Source of the DNA: Bacillus sp. V3B
Lineage (GTDB): Bacteria > Bacillota > Bacilli > Bacillales > Cytobacillaceae
Assembly: GCF_024494465.1 (NCBI RefSeq)
Contig: NZ_JAETXM010000025.1
Location: 1-51,153 of the forward strand
DNA length: 51,153 nt
Direction of reading: 5' to 3'
In this document: positions 23,616 through 32,033 of the stretch, in pieces
How the letters are laid out: each line of letters starts with the position of its first letter
Numbering within the stretch: the first letter of the stretch is position 1
Made by a program: the position numbers and the translations under genes
Notes under the pieces: model-generated
What the model was told of the DNA's origin: nothing
The model's input: only the letters and a program-made list of their open reading frames with translations
Database searches by the model: none

Positions 23616-25088
23616 ATGCTGGAAATTCAAGATTTAAACGGGGGCTATGGCCATGCACAGGTACTTTCGGATGTTTCATTTAATGTACATAAGGGCGAGC
23701 TCTTTGGGATTCTTGGACCTAACGGAAGCGGCAAAACAACGCTTTTAAAGATGATCAGCGGTGTTTTGCCTTATCAACAAGGGGATATTTTGCTAAAAGA
23801 CCATTCGTTGAACATGTACTCAGCCAAACAGCTTGCAAAAGTCATTGCTGTTCTCTCTCAGCATACTTCCGAAGCCTTTTCTTATACGGTCAAAGAGACA
23901 GTCTCTCTTGGTCGGTACGCCCATCAAAAGGGATTTTTCAAAGAGTGGAGTAAGACAGATGAGGAAATGGTTCAAAAGGTAATGAGTTGGACGGGAATCA
24001 CGGCTTTTCAAGATCATTCCATTCAACTCCTTTCTGGAGGAGAGCGGCAACGTGTCTTTTTAGCCCAAGCACTAGCACAGGAACCAGAGATTCTTCTGCT
24101 TGATGAACCGACGAATCATCTCGATTTGTCTTATCAAAAGGAGCTATTAGACTTGTTGCGAAAATGGACGAGGGAAAAGGGCTTGACGGTCGTGTCCATT
24201 TTTCATGATCTTAACTTAGCAGGCCTTTATTGCGATCGTTTGCTGCTTCTTGAAAATGGAAGGATTCATCGCTTTGATACGCCAAACGAAGTGTTAAAAC
24301 AAGAAACGATCCAAGCCGTTTATAAGACAAAAGTGATCAAACAATCCCATCCGAAGGTGCCAGCACCACAAATGGTATTGCTTCCTGAGATCAATGATGT
24401 TGAATGGGTAGAAGAAAAAATTACGGAAGAATGTGTAACAGTTCATAAGGGTTATATTGATCTTAAAGCCCCTTATTCTTTACGAACGATGTCTTCAGGT
24501 GTGATCGGATCTGGAACAGGCTGGCATAATACATTTGTGAATAGACATGTTGATAAAAATTATAATTGTGACAATCATCGTGAAGAAATGGCTAACTTTT
24601 TGAAGGAGAATGGGTTTGATCCTTCTGAAACGGTTGGTATGATGACAGCTGTTGTAACGGAAGATGTTGTTTTTCGGTTGTATGAAGAAAAGGATTTCTC
24701 CCTATTGGTGGTCGTGACGGCGGGTGTAGGGAATGCGGTTGATGTTTCAAAAAGCTATGAAAACAGCTTTCAAGTAAAACCAGGTACCATTAATACATGG
24801 TTATTTGTCAATGGAGAACTGACAGAGGAGGCGTTTATCCAATCGATTATGACGGCGACAGAGGCGAAAGTAAAGGTACTGCAGGATAGAGGGATTAAAG
24901 ATGCTAATACAGGAACGATTGCAACAGGAACGTCGACTGACAGTATTTTGATTGCCGCTACCCAAAAGGGCAGGTCTCTTGAGTTTGCTGGTACGATTAC
25001 GCCCCTTGGAAAACTGATTGGTAGGGGCATATATGAATGTACAATAGAGGCGATTGAGAAAAGTAACCAAAGAAGAGCAAGCATATGA
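23616..25088 (+). CDS. BtuD ATPase fused to CbiZ adenosylcobinamide amidohydrolase
   Basis: A 490-residue fusion. Residues about 1-250 are an ABC ATPase: Walker A GPNGSGKTT (34-42), signature LSGGERQR, Walker B ILLLDEPTNHLDL, and switch histidine in FHDLN. Residues about 265-485 are a CbiZ domain with VHKGYIDLKAPYSLRTMSSG and the TGTSTDSILIAAT block. The ATPase powers BtuC. CbiZ removes the aminopropanol side chain from incoming cobinamides or pseudo-B12 precursors, yielding cobyric acid for rebuilding by CbiB. The ATG at 23616 fits AAGGAGAGGG better than the GTG at 23610. It sits 2 bp after btuC and overlaps cbiB by 4 bp. Fusion of these two domains has been noted in some bacilli. Confidence 0.88.
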   Translation: MLEIQDLNGGYGHAQVLSDVSFNVHKGELFGILGPNGSGKTTLLKMISGVLPYQQGDILLKDHSLNMYSAKQLAKVIAVLSQHTSEAFSYTVKETVSLGRYAHQKGFFKEWSKTDEEMVQKVMSWTGITAFQDHSIQLLSGGERQRVFLAQALAQEPEILLLDEPTNHLDLSYQKELLDLLRKWTREKGLTVVSIFHDLNLAGLYCDRLLLLENGRIHRFDTPNEVLKQETIQAVYKTKVIKQSHPKVPAPQMVLLPEINDVEWVEEKITEECVTVHKGYIDLKAPYSLRTMSSGVIGSGTGWHNTFVNRHVDKNYNCDNHREEMANFLKENGFDPSETVGMMTAVVTEDVVFRLYEEKDFSLLVVVTAGVGNAVDVSKSYENSFQVKPGTINTWLFVNGELTEEAFIQSIMTATEAKVKVLQDRGIKDANTGTIATGTSTDSILIAATQKGRSLEFAGTITPLGKLIGRGIYECTIEAIEKSNQRRASI

Positions 25089-26050
25089 TCATTGAACATT
25101 TACTAGCTATTACGATTGCGTTTGTGCTGGATCGCATTGTTGGAGATCCACCTTCATGGCCACATCCGGTTAAATGGATCGGAGCACTCATATACAGGCT
25201 TGATAAAAGGTACAATAAAGGACCTAACCGGAAGTGGAAAGGCCTCATGATGTTATTTATTGTTCTGTTGGTTGTGTTTGTACCAGCATTGTTTATCAGT
25301 ACTGTCGCTTATCAGATTCATCCTTTGGTAGGCATTATCGTAGAAAGTATCTTGATTTCTACGACGATGGCCCAAAAAAGTTTAAAGGAAGCTGCCTTGG
25401 AAGTCTATCACCCACTGCAACGGAATGATTTTGATGAAGCGCGTGTAAAGCTCTCCTATATTGTAGGGAGAGATACTGAAAAATTGGATGAAAGTGAAAT
25501 TGTCCGTGGAACGGTTGAAACGGTGGCTGAGAATACGAGTGATGGGGTAACTGCACCGATGTTTTGGGCGTGGGTTGGTGGTGCTCCTTTTGCACTTTTG
25601 TACCGGGCGATTAATACTTGCGATTCGATGGTGGGTTATAAAAATGACAAGTATCTTGATTTTGGCTGGGCATCTGCTCGGATGGACGATGTTGTGAATT
25701 GGATTCCAAGTAGATTGACTGGTTTTATCATGTTACTCGCCAATCGACCGAAAAAAACAGAGACAAGGACTGCTTGGAGGATTTTGTATCGTGATGCAAA
25801 GAAACATCCAAGTCCAAACAGTGGTTGGTGTGAAGCGGCGGCTGCTGCTCTTCTTGGTGTTCAGCTTGGTGGAATAAATACATATAAAGGAATCGTTTCA
25901 AATCGAGCGCTTATGGGAGATCCACTGGATCCGCTTGAACGGAATGATATCGTTAAAATGAATACCATTTTATTACAAACAACTTTCTTCTTTTTACTAA
26001 TATTATGGCTTGGAGGTGTGTTCGTTGACATGGCCATCACATGGTTCTAA
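25085..26050 (+). CDS. cbiB: Adenosylcobinamide-phosphate synthase
   Basis: A 321-residue membrane protein of the CbiB/CobD family with the signature LDRIVGDPPSWPHPVKWIG at the N-terminus, RGTVETVAENTSDGVTAPMFWA in the middle and four to five membrane helices. It attaches aminopropanol (phosphate) to adenosylcobyric acid. ATGA overlap with the btuD-cbiZ gene. Together with CbiZ it would let the cell replace the side chain of imported corrinoids. Confidence 0.93.
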   Translation: MIIEHLLAITIAFVLDRIVGDPPSWPHPVKWIGALIYRLDKRYNKGPNRKWKGLMMLFIVLLVVFVPALFISTVAYQIHPLVGIIVESILISTTMAQKSLKEAALEVYHPLQRNDFDEARVKLSYIVGRDTEKLDESEIVRGTVETVAENTSDGVTAPMFWAWVGGAPFALLYRAINTCDSMVGYKNDKYLDFGWASARMDDVVNWIPSRLTGFIMLLANRPKKTETRTAWRILYRDAKKHPSPNSGWCEAAAAALLGVQLGGINTYKGIVSNRALMGDPLDPLERNDIVKMNTILLQTTFFFLLILWLGGVFVDMAITWF

Positions 26051-27110
26051 TCCGCACTATTTATACGAAGCTGCTGGACTTAAGAAACCAGATCATGTAC
26101 TTGATTTCAGTGCCAATATTAATCCATTTGGACCACCGTCTTCGATTCAAGAGAACTGGATCGATTTTTTTCAAGGGATTTGGCAATATCCTGATCCTCA
26201 TACAGCTTCTTTAAAAGGGAAGCTAGCTGAACGAGAAGGTGTCTTGAAAGAACAAATCTTAATTGGAAATGGCGGCGCCGAAATGATTAGTCTTATTGGG
26301 AGGCTTTTGGCAGGTAAGAAGGTTCTGATTGTGGAACCGGCATTTTCTGAATATGAAAAAGCTTGTCAGATAAATGACTGTGACATTTCTTATTTTCAGT
26401 TGGCGGAAGGCTGGGAGATTGACTCTGACGCTTTAAGAAAGAAGCTTTCACAGGTGGATGCTGTTTTTTTCTGTAATCCGAATAATCCAACGGGTCTTTA
26501 TTATCCTCTAAAAACGATTCTACCGATCTTACGAGAATGTGAGACACAAAATTGTTTTCTGATTGTAGACGAAGCATTTCATGATTTCTTGATGGAATAT
26601 GAGCCACTCTCACCTTTGATAAAGGAATATACTCGTCTCATTTTATTGCGATCCTTAACGAAAATGTTCGCTATTCCTGGACTTAGACTTGGTTACGCAA
26701 TAGCTAGTCGTGAAATTATTACGAAACTGTCTGACTACCGGCCCCATTGGAGTGTGAATAGTGTGGCACTTGCAGTAGGGGATATATGTGTGGCAGAAAA
26801 AAACTATATAGAGGAAACGGTTCAATTCATCCATTCAGAGCGTGAAAAGTTGGTTGCATTCTACGAGAAAAATGGCTTTGAAGTGTCCTATTCAAAGGTT
26901 AATTTTTATTTGCTTAGAGACCCACAGTTAGTAGATCCTTATCCGTTGTTTCAATTTTTACTCCAAAAAGGTATTGTCCCTCGACATACCTTTAATTTTC
27001 CAGGACTGGAAGGGCGCTGGCTGCGCTTTGCGATCAGAAACAGGGAGGAAAATCAGAAACTGAAGGAGGCGATGCAGGAATGGCGAATGATTCATCCATT
27101 ATCTTTATAA
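26025..27110 (+). CDS. cobD: L-threonine-O-3-phosphate decarboxylase
   Basis: A 361-residue PLP fold-type I enzyme related to histidinol-phosphate aminotransferase. Features include FSANINPFGPP at the N-terminus, FCNPNNPTGLY, VDEAFHDF and the PLP-lysine segment SLTKMFAIPGLRLGY. It makes (R)-1-amino-2-propanol phosphate, the donor used by CbiB. A TTG start at 26025, with GGAGGTG 6 nt upstream, is preferred over the TTG at 26010, which overlaps that site. It overlaps cbiB by 26 bp. A threonine kinase (PduX) to supply its substrate is not in the window. Confidence 0.88.
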   Translation: MTWPSHGSNPHYLYEAAGLKKPDHVLDFSANINPFGPPSSIQENWIDFFQGIWQYPDPHTASLKGKLAEREGVLKEQILIGNGGAEMISLIGRLLAGKKVLIVEPAFSEYEKACQINDCDISYFQLAEGWEIDSDALRKKLSQVDAVFFCNPNNPTGLYYPLKTILPILRECETQNCFLIVDEAFHDFLMEYEPLSPLIKEYTRLILLRSLTKMFAIPGLRLGYAIASREIITKLSDYRPHWSVNSVALAVGDICVAEKNYIEETVQFIHSEREKLVAFYEKNGFEVSYSKVNFYLLRDPQLVDPYPLFQFLLQKGIVPRHTFNFPGLEGRWLRFAIRNREENQKLKEAMQEWRMIHPLSL

Positions 27111-27661
27111 CCGGCGGGGTCCGCAGTGGAAAAAGCCGTTTTGCTGAAAAAATGGCGATGGAGCTATTGTCGTTTTCTAGTGGGAAGCAACTTCATTATA
27201 TTGCAGCGATGCAGGCATCAGATTCTGAAATGAATTTAAGAATTAGCCGTCATCAAGAGGAGCGGCTTCAAAGTGGATATCAATGGAAGACATGGGAGCA
27301 GCCTATTTCGATTGGGGAGCTAGCGCCATTTTTCCAACAGGATGACATTGTTTTACTTGATTGTTTAACCACGTGGCTGAACAATGAATTGTTTTTTGTA
27401 GAGGACAAGTGGCAGGAAGACCAATTTCGAGTTACGCTTTTTGAAAAAATGTATCAGGGGATAAGTGCGATTAGTCAGAAGGTGAAATGTCTCATTATTG
27501 TTAGTAATGAAGTGCTTTACGAGCCAATGGGGAACAATGACCTTGTGTTTAGTTATCATCAATTGCTAGGGAAACTACACCAATCGATTGTCGCTAATGC
27601 TCATCAAGCGTTTTTAGTAGAAGCAGGGATTCCTGTTTTAATGAAAGGGGAAGCGAGATGA
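27080..27661 (+). CDS. cobU: Adenosylcobinamide kinase / phosphate guanylyltransferase
   Basis: A 193-residue CobU with P-loop GGVRSGKS (12-19) and the guanylylated histidine context RISRHQEER (H58). It phosphorylates adenosylcobinamide and then forms GDP-cobinamide. GAAGGAGG lies 10 nt upstream of the ATG. It overlaps cobD by 31 bp and cbiP by 4 bp. A second, shorter CobU-like protein is encoded 3 kb downstream. Confidence 0.9.
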   Translation: MANDSSIIFITGGVRSGKSRFAEKMAMELLSFSSGKQLHYIAAMQASDSEMNLRISRHQEERLQSGYQWKTWEQPISIGELAPFFQQDDIVLLDCLTTWLNNELFFVEDKWQEDQFRVTLFEKMYQGISAISQKVKCLIIVSNEVLYEPMGNNDLVFSYHQLLGKLHQSIVANAHQAFLVEAGIPVLMKGEAR

Positions 27662-29178
27662 AGGGAGTTATGATCCAAGGTACTGCTTCTGATGTGGGGA
27701 AAAGTTTAATTGCGACTGCACTTTGTCGACTTTTTGCTCAGGAAGGAACGAAGGTAGTACCTTTTAAATCACAAAATATGTCTAATAATTCTTATGTGAC
27801 CATAGATGGATTGGAGATTGGGCGTGCCCAAGGAATTCAGGCAGAGGCGGCGAAAACAGAAGCCACGGTTTGGATGAATCCAATTCTGCTAAAGCCACGG
27901 TCAGACCAAGAAGCAGAGGTTGTGTTGCTTGGGGAAGCTGTTAAAACACTTTCTGGTAAAGGATATCGCGAAACCTTTTATGATAAAGGGCTTGAGGTGA
28001 TCGATGAGGCATTAAATCAGCTTGGTAAAGAGTTTGAGGTGTTTATTTTAGAAGGAGCAGGAAGTCCGGTAGAAATGAATTTAAAAGACCGGGAGCTTGT
28101 GAATATGAAGATAGCCGAGGTAGCTGATGTGCCTGTTTTCTTAGTTGCTGATATTGATCGTGGCGGGATATTTGCTAGCATTGTCGGAACGCTTGACTTA
28201 TTAACAAGTGAGGAACGGAAAAGAGTGCAAGGAATCATTATTAATAAATTCCGAGGGGACTTCAGTTTGTTTACAAACGGTGTGAAATGGATCGAGGAAA
28301 AGACAGGAGTTCCAGTCTTGGGGGTTCTTCCTTACATAAACAATCATATGATTGATCGTGAGGATTCTTTATCTATCAATGAGTTTCGGAGTATGAAAAA
28401 AAACGGTCGTCTTGAGATTGCGGTGGTTCAGCTTCCGTATGCATCAAATATAAGTGATATCGAACCATTCCTATATGAAGAAGATGTACACTTGCGTTTT
28501 GTGCGAAACAGTGCTGAGTTTGGTCAACCAGATGCGGTAATCATTCCAGGGACGAAAAGTACCATTCATGATTTACAGTTTATAAAGGAGGTCGGACTTG
28601 CTGAGGCAATCATAGATTTTGCACGTAATGGCGGCTTTGTGACTGGGATATGTGGTGGTTATCAAATGCTTGGGAAAACGCTTATCGATGAGGAAGGAAC
28701 AGATACGGGAACAGTAGCCTTTGAAGAATCAGGTTTAGGGCTTATGGAAGCCGTAACTTATTTTCGTAAAGAAAAGCAGACGATCCGTGTTAAAGGTATC
28801 TATCATCCACAAACGAGTATTGGCGAAGGTAAAGTAGAAGGATACGAAATTCATTTAGGTGATACGGTCTTTTCTGATGAAATAGAGAAGAGAGGATTGT
28901 TCCTGTTTGAGTCAGATCGTGAGGAAGGTTACTATAGCGAGAATGGGCGTATTGTAGGCACATACCTTCATCATCTTTTTCATAATGATGACTGGCGTCA
29001 TTATTGGCTGAATACGGTTCGTAAAAATGTGAATCTACCACAAAAGCCAAAAGTGAGTGTCGGCGTATTGAAAGATGAACGCTATGATCGATTAGCTGAA
29101 GAGATGGGAAAACATCTTGATTGGGAAAAAATAAAGAAGATCATCTCGGAATGGAACTTTGTTCATGAAAACCATTAA
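27658..29178 (+). CDS. cbiP: Cobyric acid synthase
   Basis: A 506-residue CbiP/CobQ. The N-terminal synthetase domain (MIQGTASDVGKS, FKSQNMSNNSYVT) is followed by a class I glutamine amidotransferase domain with the nucleophile in GGFVTGICGGYQMLG. It amidates the corrin ring side chains b, d, e and g, giving cobyric acid. It is the only ring-modifying enzyme in the operon; earlier corrin-synthesis genes are not in the window, so it may act on salvaged a,c-diamides. Four-bp overlap with cobU. Confidence 0.93.
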   Translation: MKGVMIQGTASDVGKSLIATALCRLFAQEGTKVVPFKSQNMSNNSYVTIDGLEIGRAQGIQAEAAKTEATVWMNPILLKPRSDQEAEVVLLGEAVKTLSGKGYRETFYDKGLEVIDEALNQLGKEFEVFILEGAGSPVEMNLKDRELVNMKIAEVADVPVFLVADIDRGGIFASIVGTLDLLTSEERKRVQGIIINKFRGDFSLFTNGVKWIEEKTGVPVLGVLPYINNHMIDREDSLSINEFRSMKKNGRLEIAVVQLPYASNISDIEPFLYEEDVHLRFVRNSAEFGQPDAVIIPGTKSTIHDLQFIKEVGLAEAIIDFARNGGFVTGICGGYQMLGKTLIDEEGTDTGTVAFEESGLGLMEAVTYFRKEKQTIRVKGIYHPQTSIGEGKVEGYEIHLGDTVFSDEIEKRGLFLFESDREEGYYSENGRIVGTYLHHLFHNDDWRHYWLNTVRKNVNLPQKPKVSVGVLKDERYDRLAEEMGKHLDWEKIKKIISEWNFVHENH

Positions 29179-29956
29179 AGGTCTGATTATGAGTATTCAA
29201 TTTTTTACAAGTATTCCGATTCCCTATGAAGTTCCAATGGATCGTATTCATATGGAAAAGGCGATTAAAATGTTCCCGTTACTCGGTTTATTACAAGGGA
29301 TCTTTTATAGTTTTCTATTGTATGGGCTTATGCATTGGACGCCTTTTTCTCCACTTGCTGTTGCTTTTATTATTTGGCTTTCACTTATCACTCTAACAGG
29401 TGGACTTCATCTTGATGGATGGATGGATGCAAGTGATGCCTTCTTTTCTTATCGTGACAAGCAAAAACGACTTGAAATTATGAAGGATCCTAGGGTAGGA
29501 GCATTTGGTGTGCTCTCGATTATCGTTCTGTTAAGTGCTCGTTTTCTATTTATTTATGAGATCACACTTCAAGCGGTTGATGCTACTTATCTCTTCATCC
29601 TATTGATCCCTTTTTTTAGTAAAAGTGTGATGGGGATTCTTTTACTTAAAGTACGGGCAGCAAAAGAGGATGGACTTGGAATGTTATTTAAAAATGCAGC
29701 AACACCACGTACTCTATGGGTCTATCCTGTTTATATAGTGATTGTGTTTGGTGGAGTGTTGCTTATGCTGCCAGAAGCTGTTAACGGGGTTCTTTTATTA
29801 TTGATGGTAGCTACTGTATTTTTGTTTATTACTTCAAGAAAAGTTGTTAAATGGTTTGGTGGAATTACAGGTGATGTATTAGGGGCATCAGTAGAAGGAG
29901 TGGAAACTGTTTTATGGATGACGCTGTGGTTGTGGCATTATTTCGCCATGGGATAA
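29165..29956 (+). CDS. cobS: Adenosylcobinamide-GDP ribazoletransferase (cobalamin synthase)
   Basis: A 263-residue polytopic membrane protein of the CobS/CobV family with the active-site GGLHLDGWMDASDAFFS and MKDPRVGAFGV motifs. It joins GDP-cobinamide to alpha-ribazole (phosphate), completing the lower ligand. The start is uncertain: ATG at 29165 (used here), a TTG 6 bp upstream, or MSIQFF at 29189. It overlaps cbiP by 14 bp. Confidence 0.9.
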   Translation: MKTIKGLIMSIQFFTSIPIPYEVPMDRIHMEKAIKMFPLLGLLQGIFYSFLLYGLMHWTPFSPLAVAFIIWLSLITLTGGLHLDGWMDASDAFFSYRDKQKRLEIMKDPRVGAFGVLSIIVLLSARFLFIYEITLQAVDATYLFILLIPFFSKSVMGILLLKVRAAKEDGLGMLFKNAATPRTLWVYPVYIVIVFGGVLLMLPEAVNGVLLLLMVATVFLFITSRKVVKWFGGITGDVLGASVEGVETVLWMTLWLWHYFAMG

Positions 29957-30543
29957 CAGAGGAAAATAAACGAAAAGCTTATATTGGTTGGACAGACGCT
30001 CCGATTTGTGAGGACGCAAGGTTGGTTTTAGCTAATCAGACGTCTAAACTGTCACCATATGAGAGGGTTGTGACAAGTGACTTGAAACGTTGTTTGCAAA
30101 CAGCTGAAGTTTTGTTTCCAGATCAAGATCCACAAGCATGGCCGGAATTTCGCGAGATGAATTTTGGTCGTTGGGAAGGGAAAATGTATGAAGAGCTAGC
30201 TGGGGATCCTTATTATGAAGAGTGGATCAAGAATCATTTTGCGAGTGAACCGCCTGAAGGTGAAGGATATTCCACTTTTGCAGAGCGGATTGAAAAGGGC
30301 TGGCAAAAGGTATTTCTGATGATGTTAGAGGGGGATCTGGGCCGTACGGCTATCGTGACTCATGGGGGTGTGATTCGTTATCTGCTATCAAAACTAGGGC
30401 ACGAAGAACGTGGTTTTTGGGAGTGGCAGGTTCCTCATGGAAATGGTTTTGAACTCGTATGGTCAACAGAAGAAGCTTTTAGGAGGGGTGAGCGGTGTAC
30501 TTTGTTACGGGTGGTGCCTTTAACGGAAAATCAGGTTGGGTAA
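29914..30543 (+). CDS. cobC: Histidine phosphatase, probable alpha-ribazole phosphatase
   Basis: A 209-residue histidine phosphatase. The phosphohistidine motif is LFRHGITEENK (about 9-19), with TSDLKRCLQTAE and the second catalytic histidine in AIVTHGGVIRYLL. Within this operon it most likely removes the 5'-phosphate from alpha-ribazole-P or cobalamin-5'-P. The ATG at 29914 lies 43 bp inside cobS. GAAGGAG is present upstream at a long spacing. A second histidine phosphatase at 33001 lies outside the operon. Confidence 0.85.
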   Translation: MDDAVVVALFRHGITEENKRKAYIGWTDAPICEDARLVLANQTSKLSPYERVVTSDLKRCLQTAEVLFPDQDPQAWPEFREMNFGRWEGKMYEELAGDPYYEEWIKNHFASEPPEGEGYSTFAERIEKGWQKVFLMMLEGDLGRTAIVTHGGVIRYLLSKLGHEERGFWEWQVPHGNGFELVWSTEEAFRRGERCTLLRVVPLTENQVG

Positions 30544-30932
30544 AAGCATACAATGGGATAAGTGAAAAAAATAGCCTTTGGCTTTCCGCTTATCAGGAGG
30601 ATGTTTTACCAGACAGTCTAGATATTTTGCATGATGGGACCGTTGTATTAGAAGGGGTTGAACAGTGGGTAAAAGCGTTATTGACTGTGTTTAATGCTGT
30701 AGAAGTTCGGCAGAAATGGCAGTTATTATTGAAAGAGTGGCTGATATGGGAAGAGAGTCAACAAGGTAGAGTGATTATTTTAATTGGCTCAGACATCACA
30801 AAAGGAATTGTTCCTATTGAAGCAAGCGAGCGAATGTGGCGTGATGTAACAGGAAGGGTTTTTCAGGATACGGTCTCTGTTTGTGAGCGAGTTGATCTGA
30901 TTTGGTACGGAATCAATCAAAGGTTGAAATAA
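30495..30932 (+). CDS. Divergent short CobU-like protein
   Basis: A 145-residue protein with a P-loop-like GGAFNGKS (6-13) at the N-terminus and the CobU C-terminal block GIVPIEASERMWRDVTGRVFQ. Compared with the 193-residue CobU upstream, about 50 residues are missing and the RxxRHxxxR segment that carries the guanylylated histidine is absent (H46 is not in that context). It may retain nucleotide binding or kinase activity, or be a structural or regulatory partner. A GTG start is preceded by AGGAGGGGTGA. It lies 49 bp inside cobC, so it is translated with it. Confidence 0.7.
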   Translation: MYFVTGGAFNGKSGWVKAYNGISEKNSLWLSAYQEDVLPDSLDILHDGTVVLEGVEQWVKALLTVFNAVEVRQKWQLLLKEWLIWEESQQGRVIILIGSDITKGIVPIEASERMWRDVTGRVFQDTVSVCERVDLIWYGINQRLK

Positions 30933-30955
30933 AAGGAAAAAAGGGGAGAAATGAA

Positions 30956-31561
30956 ATGAGAATTTATACACGGACTGGTGACAAGGGGCAAACAAGTATT
31001 ATTGGTGGAAGAGTAGGGAAGGACGATATACGGGTAGAGGCATATGGAACCGTCGATGAAGTCAATTGCTTTGTTGGGCAGGCTGTGACTCAGCTTCAAG
31101 CTGAACTTTTTCAGGATGTGATTGATGATTTGGAAAAAATTCAACATGAGCTATTTGATTGTGGTGGAGACCTAGCAAATGTGACGAAAAAACGTGAGCT
31201 TAAATTAACAAACGAAGCCATTGCCTATTTGGAAACGAGAATCGATGCGTTTATCGAAGAAGCGCCTGAATTGGAACGTTTTATTTTACCTGGAGGAGCA
31301 CCGGCCGCTGCGTCTCTTCATATTGCACGTACAGTAACAAGAAGGGCGGAAAGATTAGTGGTAAAGCTTTCGAAAGAGGATCCTAGCTTAGCTGAATTAC
31401 CTTTGCAATATCTCAATCGGCTTTCTGATTATTTCTTTGCTGTAGCAAGGGTCGTCAATTTTCGTCTTAACGTGAAGGATGTTGAGTACGTCAGAAGTGC
31501 TCCAGTCTTCCGTGATGGGAAAAGAAAGGAAGTAAGTGACAATGAACGTAAAGAAAATTAG
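30956..31561 (+). CDS. PduO-type cob(I)alamin adenosyltransferase
   Basis: A 201-residue PduO/YvqK-family ATP:cob(I)alamin adenosyltransferase. N-terminal ATP-site motif YTRTGDKGQTSI, the VEAYGTVDEVN segment, and the helix with TVTRRAERLV. It transfers the adenosyl group to cobalt, needed for CbiB-type enzymes and for AdoCbl cofactor. The ATG at 30956 (MRIYTRTGD) is used with AAGGGGAGA upstream; the preceding in-frame codons to 30902 are noncanonical. Four-helix bundle, cytoplasmic. Confidence 0.92.
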   Translation: MRIYTRTGDKGQTSIIGGRVGKDDIRVEAYGTVDEVNCFVGQAVTQLQAELFQDVIDDLEKIQHELFDCGGDLANVTKKRELKLTNEAIAYLETRIDAFIEEAPELERFILPGGAPAAASLHIARTVTRRAERLVVKLSKEDPSLAELPLQYLNRLSDYFFAVARVVNFRLNVKDVEYVRSAPVFRDGKRKEVSDNERKEN

Positions 31562-32033
31562 TCTGATTAGTTTATTTCTAGCTCTGTCTGTTGCGGGGGC
31601 TTCAATTAAAATACCGGCGATTGTATCAAGTGTTGCGCTAGATGTGGTTCCGGCATTGTTAGCAGGTGTGATATTTGGAGGAGGACCAGGAGCCTTTATC
31701 GCTTTTCTTGGTCACCTTTTATCGGCTTTTATTGGGGGGATGCCATTAGGTCCACTTCATTTAGTGATTGCTGTTGAGATGGCTGTGCTTGTTTGGTTGT
31801 TTGCTATTTTTTATAGGAAAGGGAAGCGAGTGTTGGCTAGCGTTTTATTTGTTTTAGGGAATACGTTTGTAGCACCGTTACCGTTTTTATTTTTACTAGG
31901 TGCTGGATTCTACATTGGAATGATTCCTTCATTATTGATTGGATCCTTATTTAATATCGTGTTAGGTCTCCTATTGGCACCGCGATTATCATCCTTTTTT
32001 GCTGGGCGTATTCATAAGGAAACGGTAAAATGA
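31542..32033 (+). CDS. cblT: ECF transporter S component, probable alpha-ribazole transporter
   Basis: A 163-residue, five- to six-helix integral membrane protein of the ECF S-component type: LFLALSVAGASIKIP, then GGGPGAFIAFLGHLLSAFIGGMP. No ATPase or T component is encoded beside it, so it would use shared EcfAAT modules. Its place in a B12 salvage operon next to a CblS-like kinase matches CblT, the alpha-ribazole importer described in Listeria and Geobacillus. The substrate is inferred from context. ATG at 31542 used; 20-bp overlap with the adenosyltransferase gene. Confidence 0.7.
   Translation: MNVKKISLISLFLALSVAGASIKIPAIVSSVALDVVPALLAGVIFGGGPGAFIAFLGHLLSAFIGGMPLGPLHLVIAVEMAVLVWLFAIFYRKGKRVLASVLFVLGNTFVAPLPFLFLLGAGFYIGMIPSLLIGSLFNIVLGLLLAPRLSSFFAGRIHKETVK

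Noticed and set aside
24770-25248. Several minus-strand frames over cbiZ and cbiB
   Set aside because: They are antisense to well-supported genes and lack ribosome binding sites or domains.
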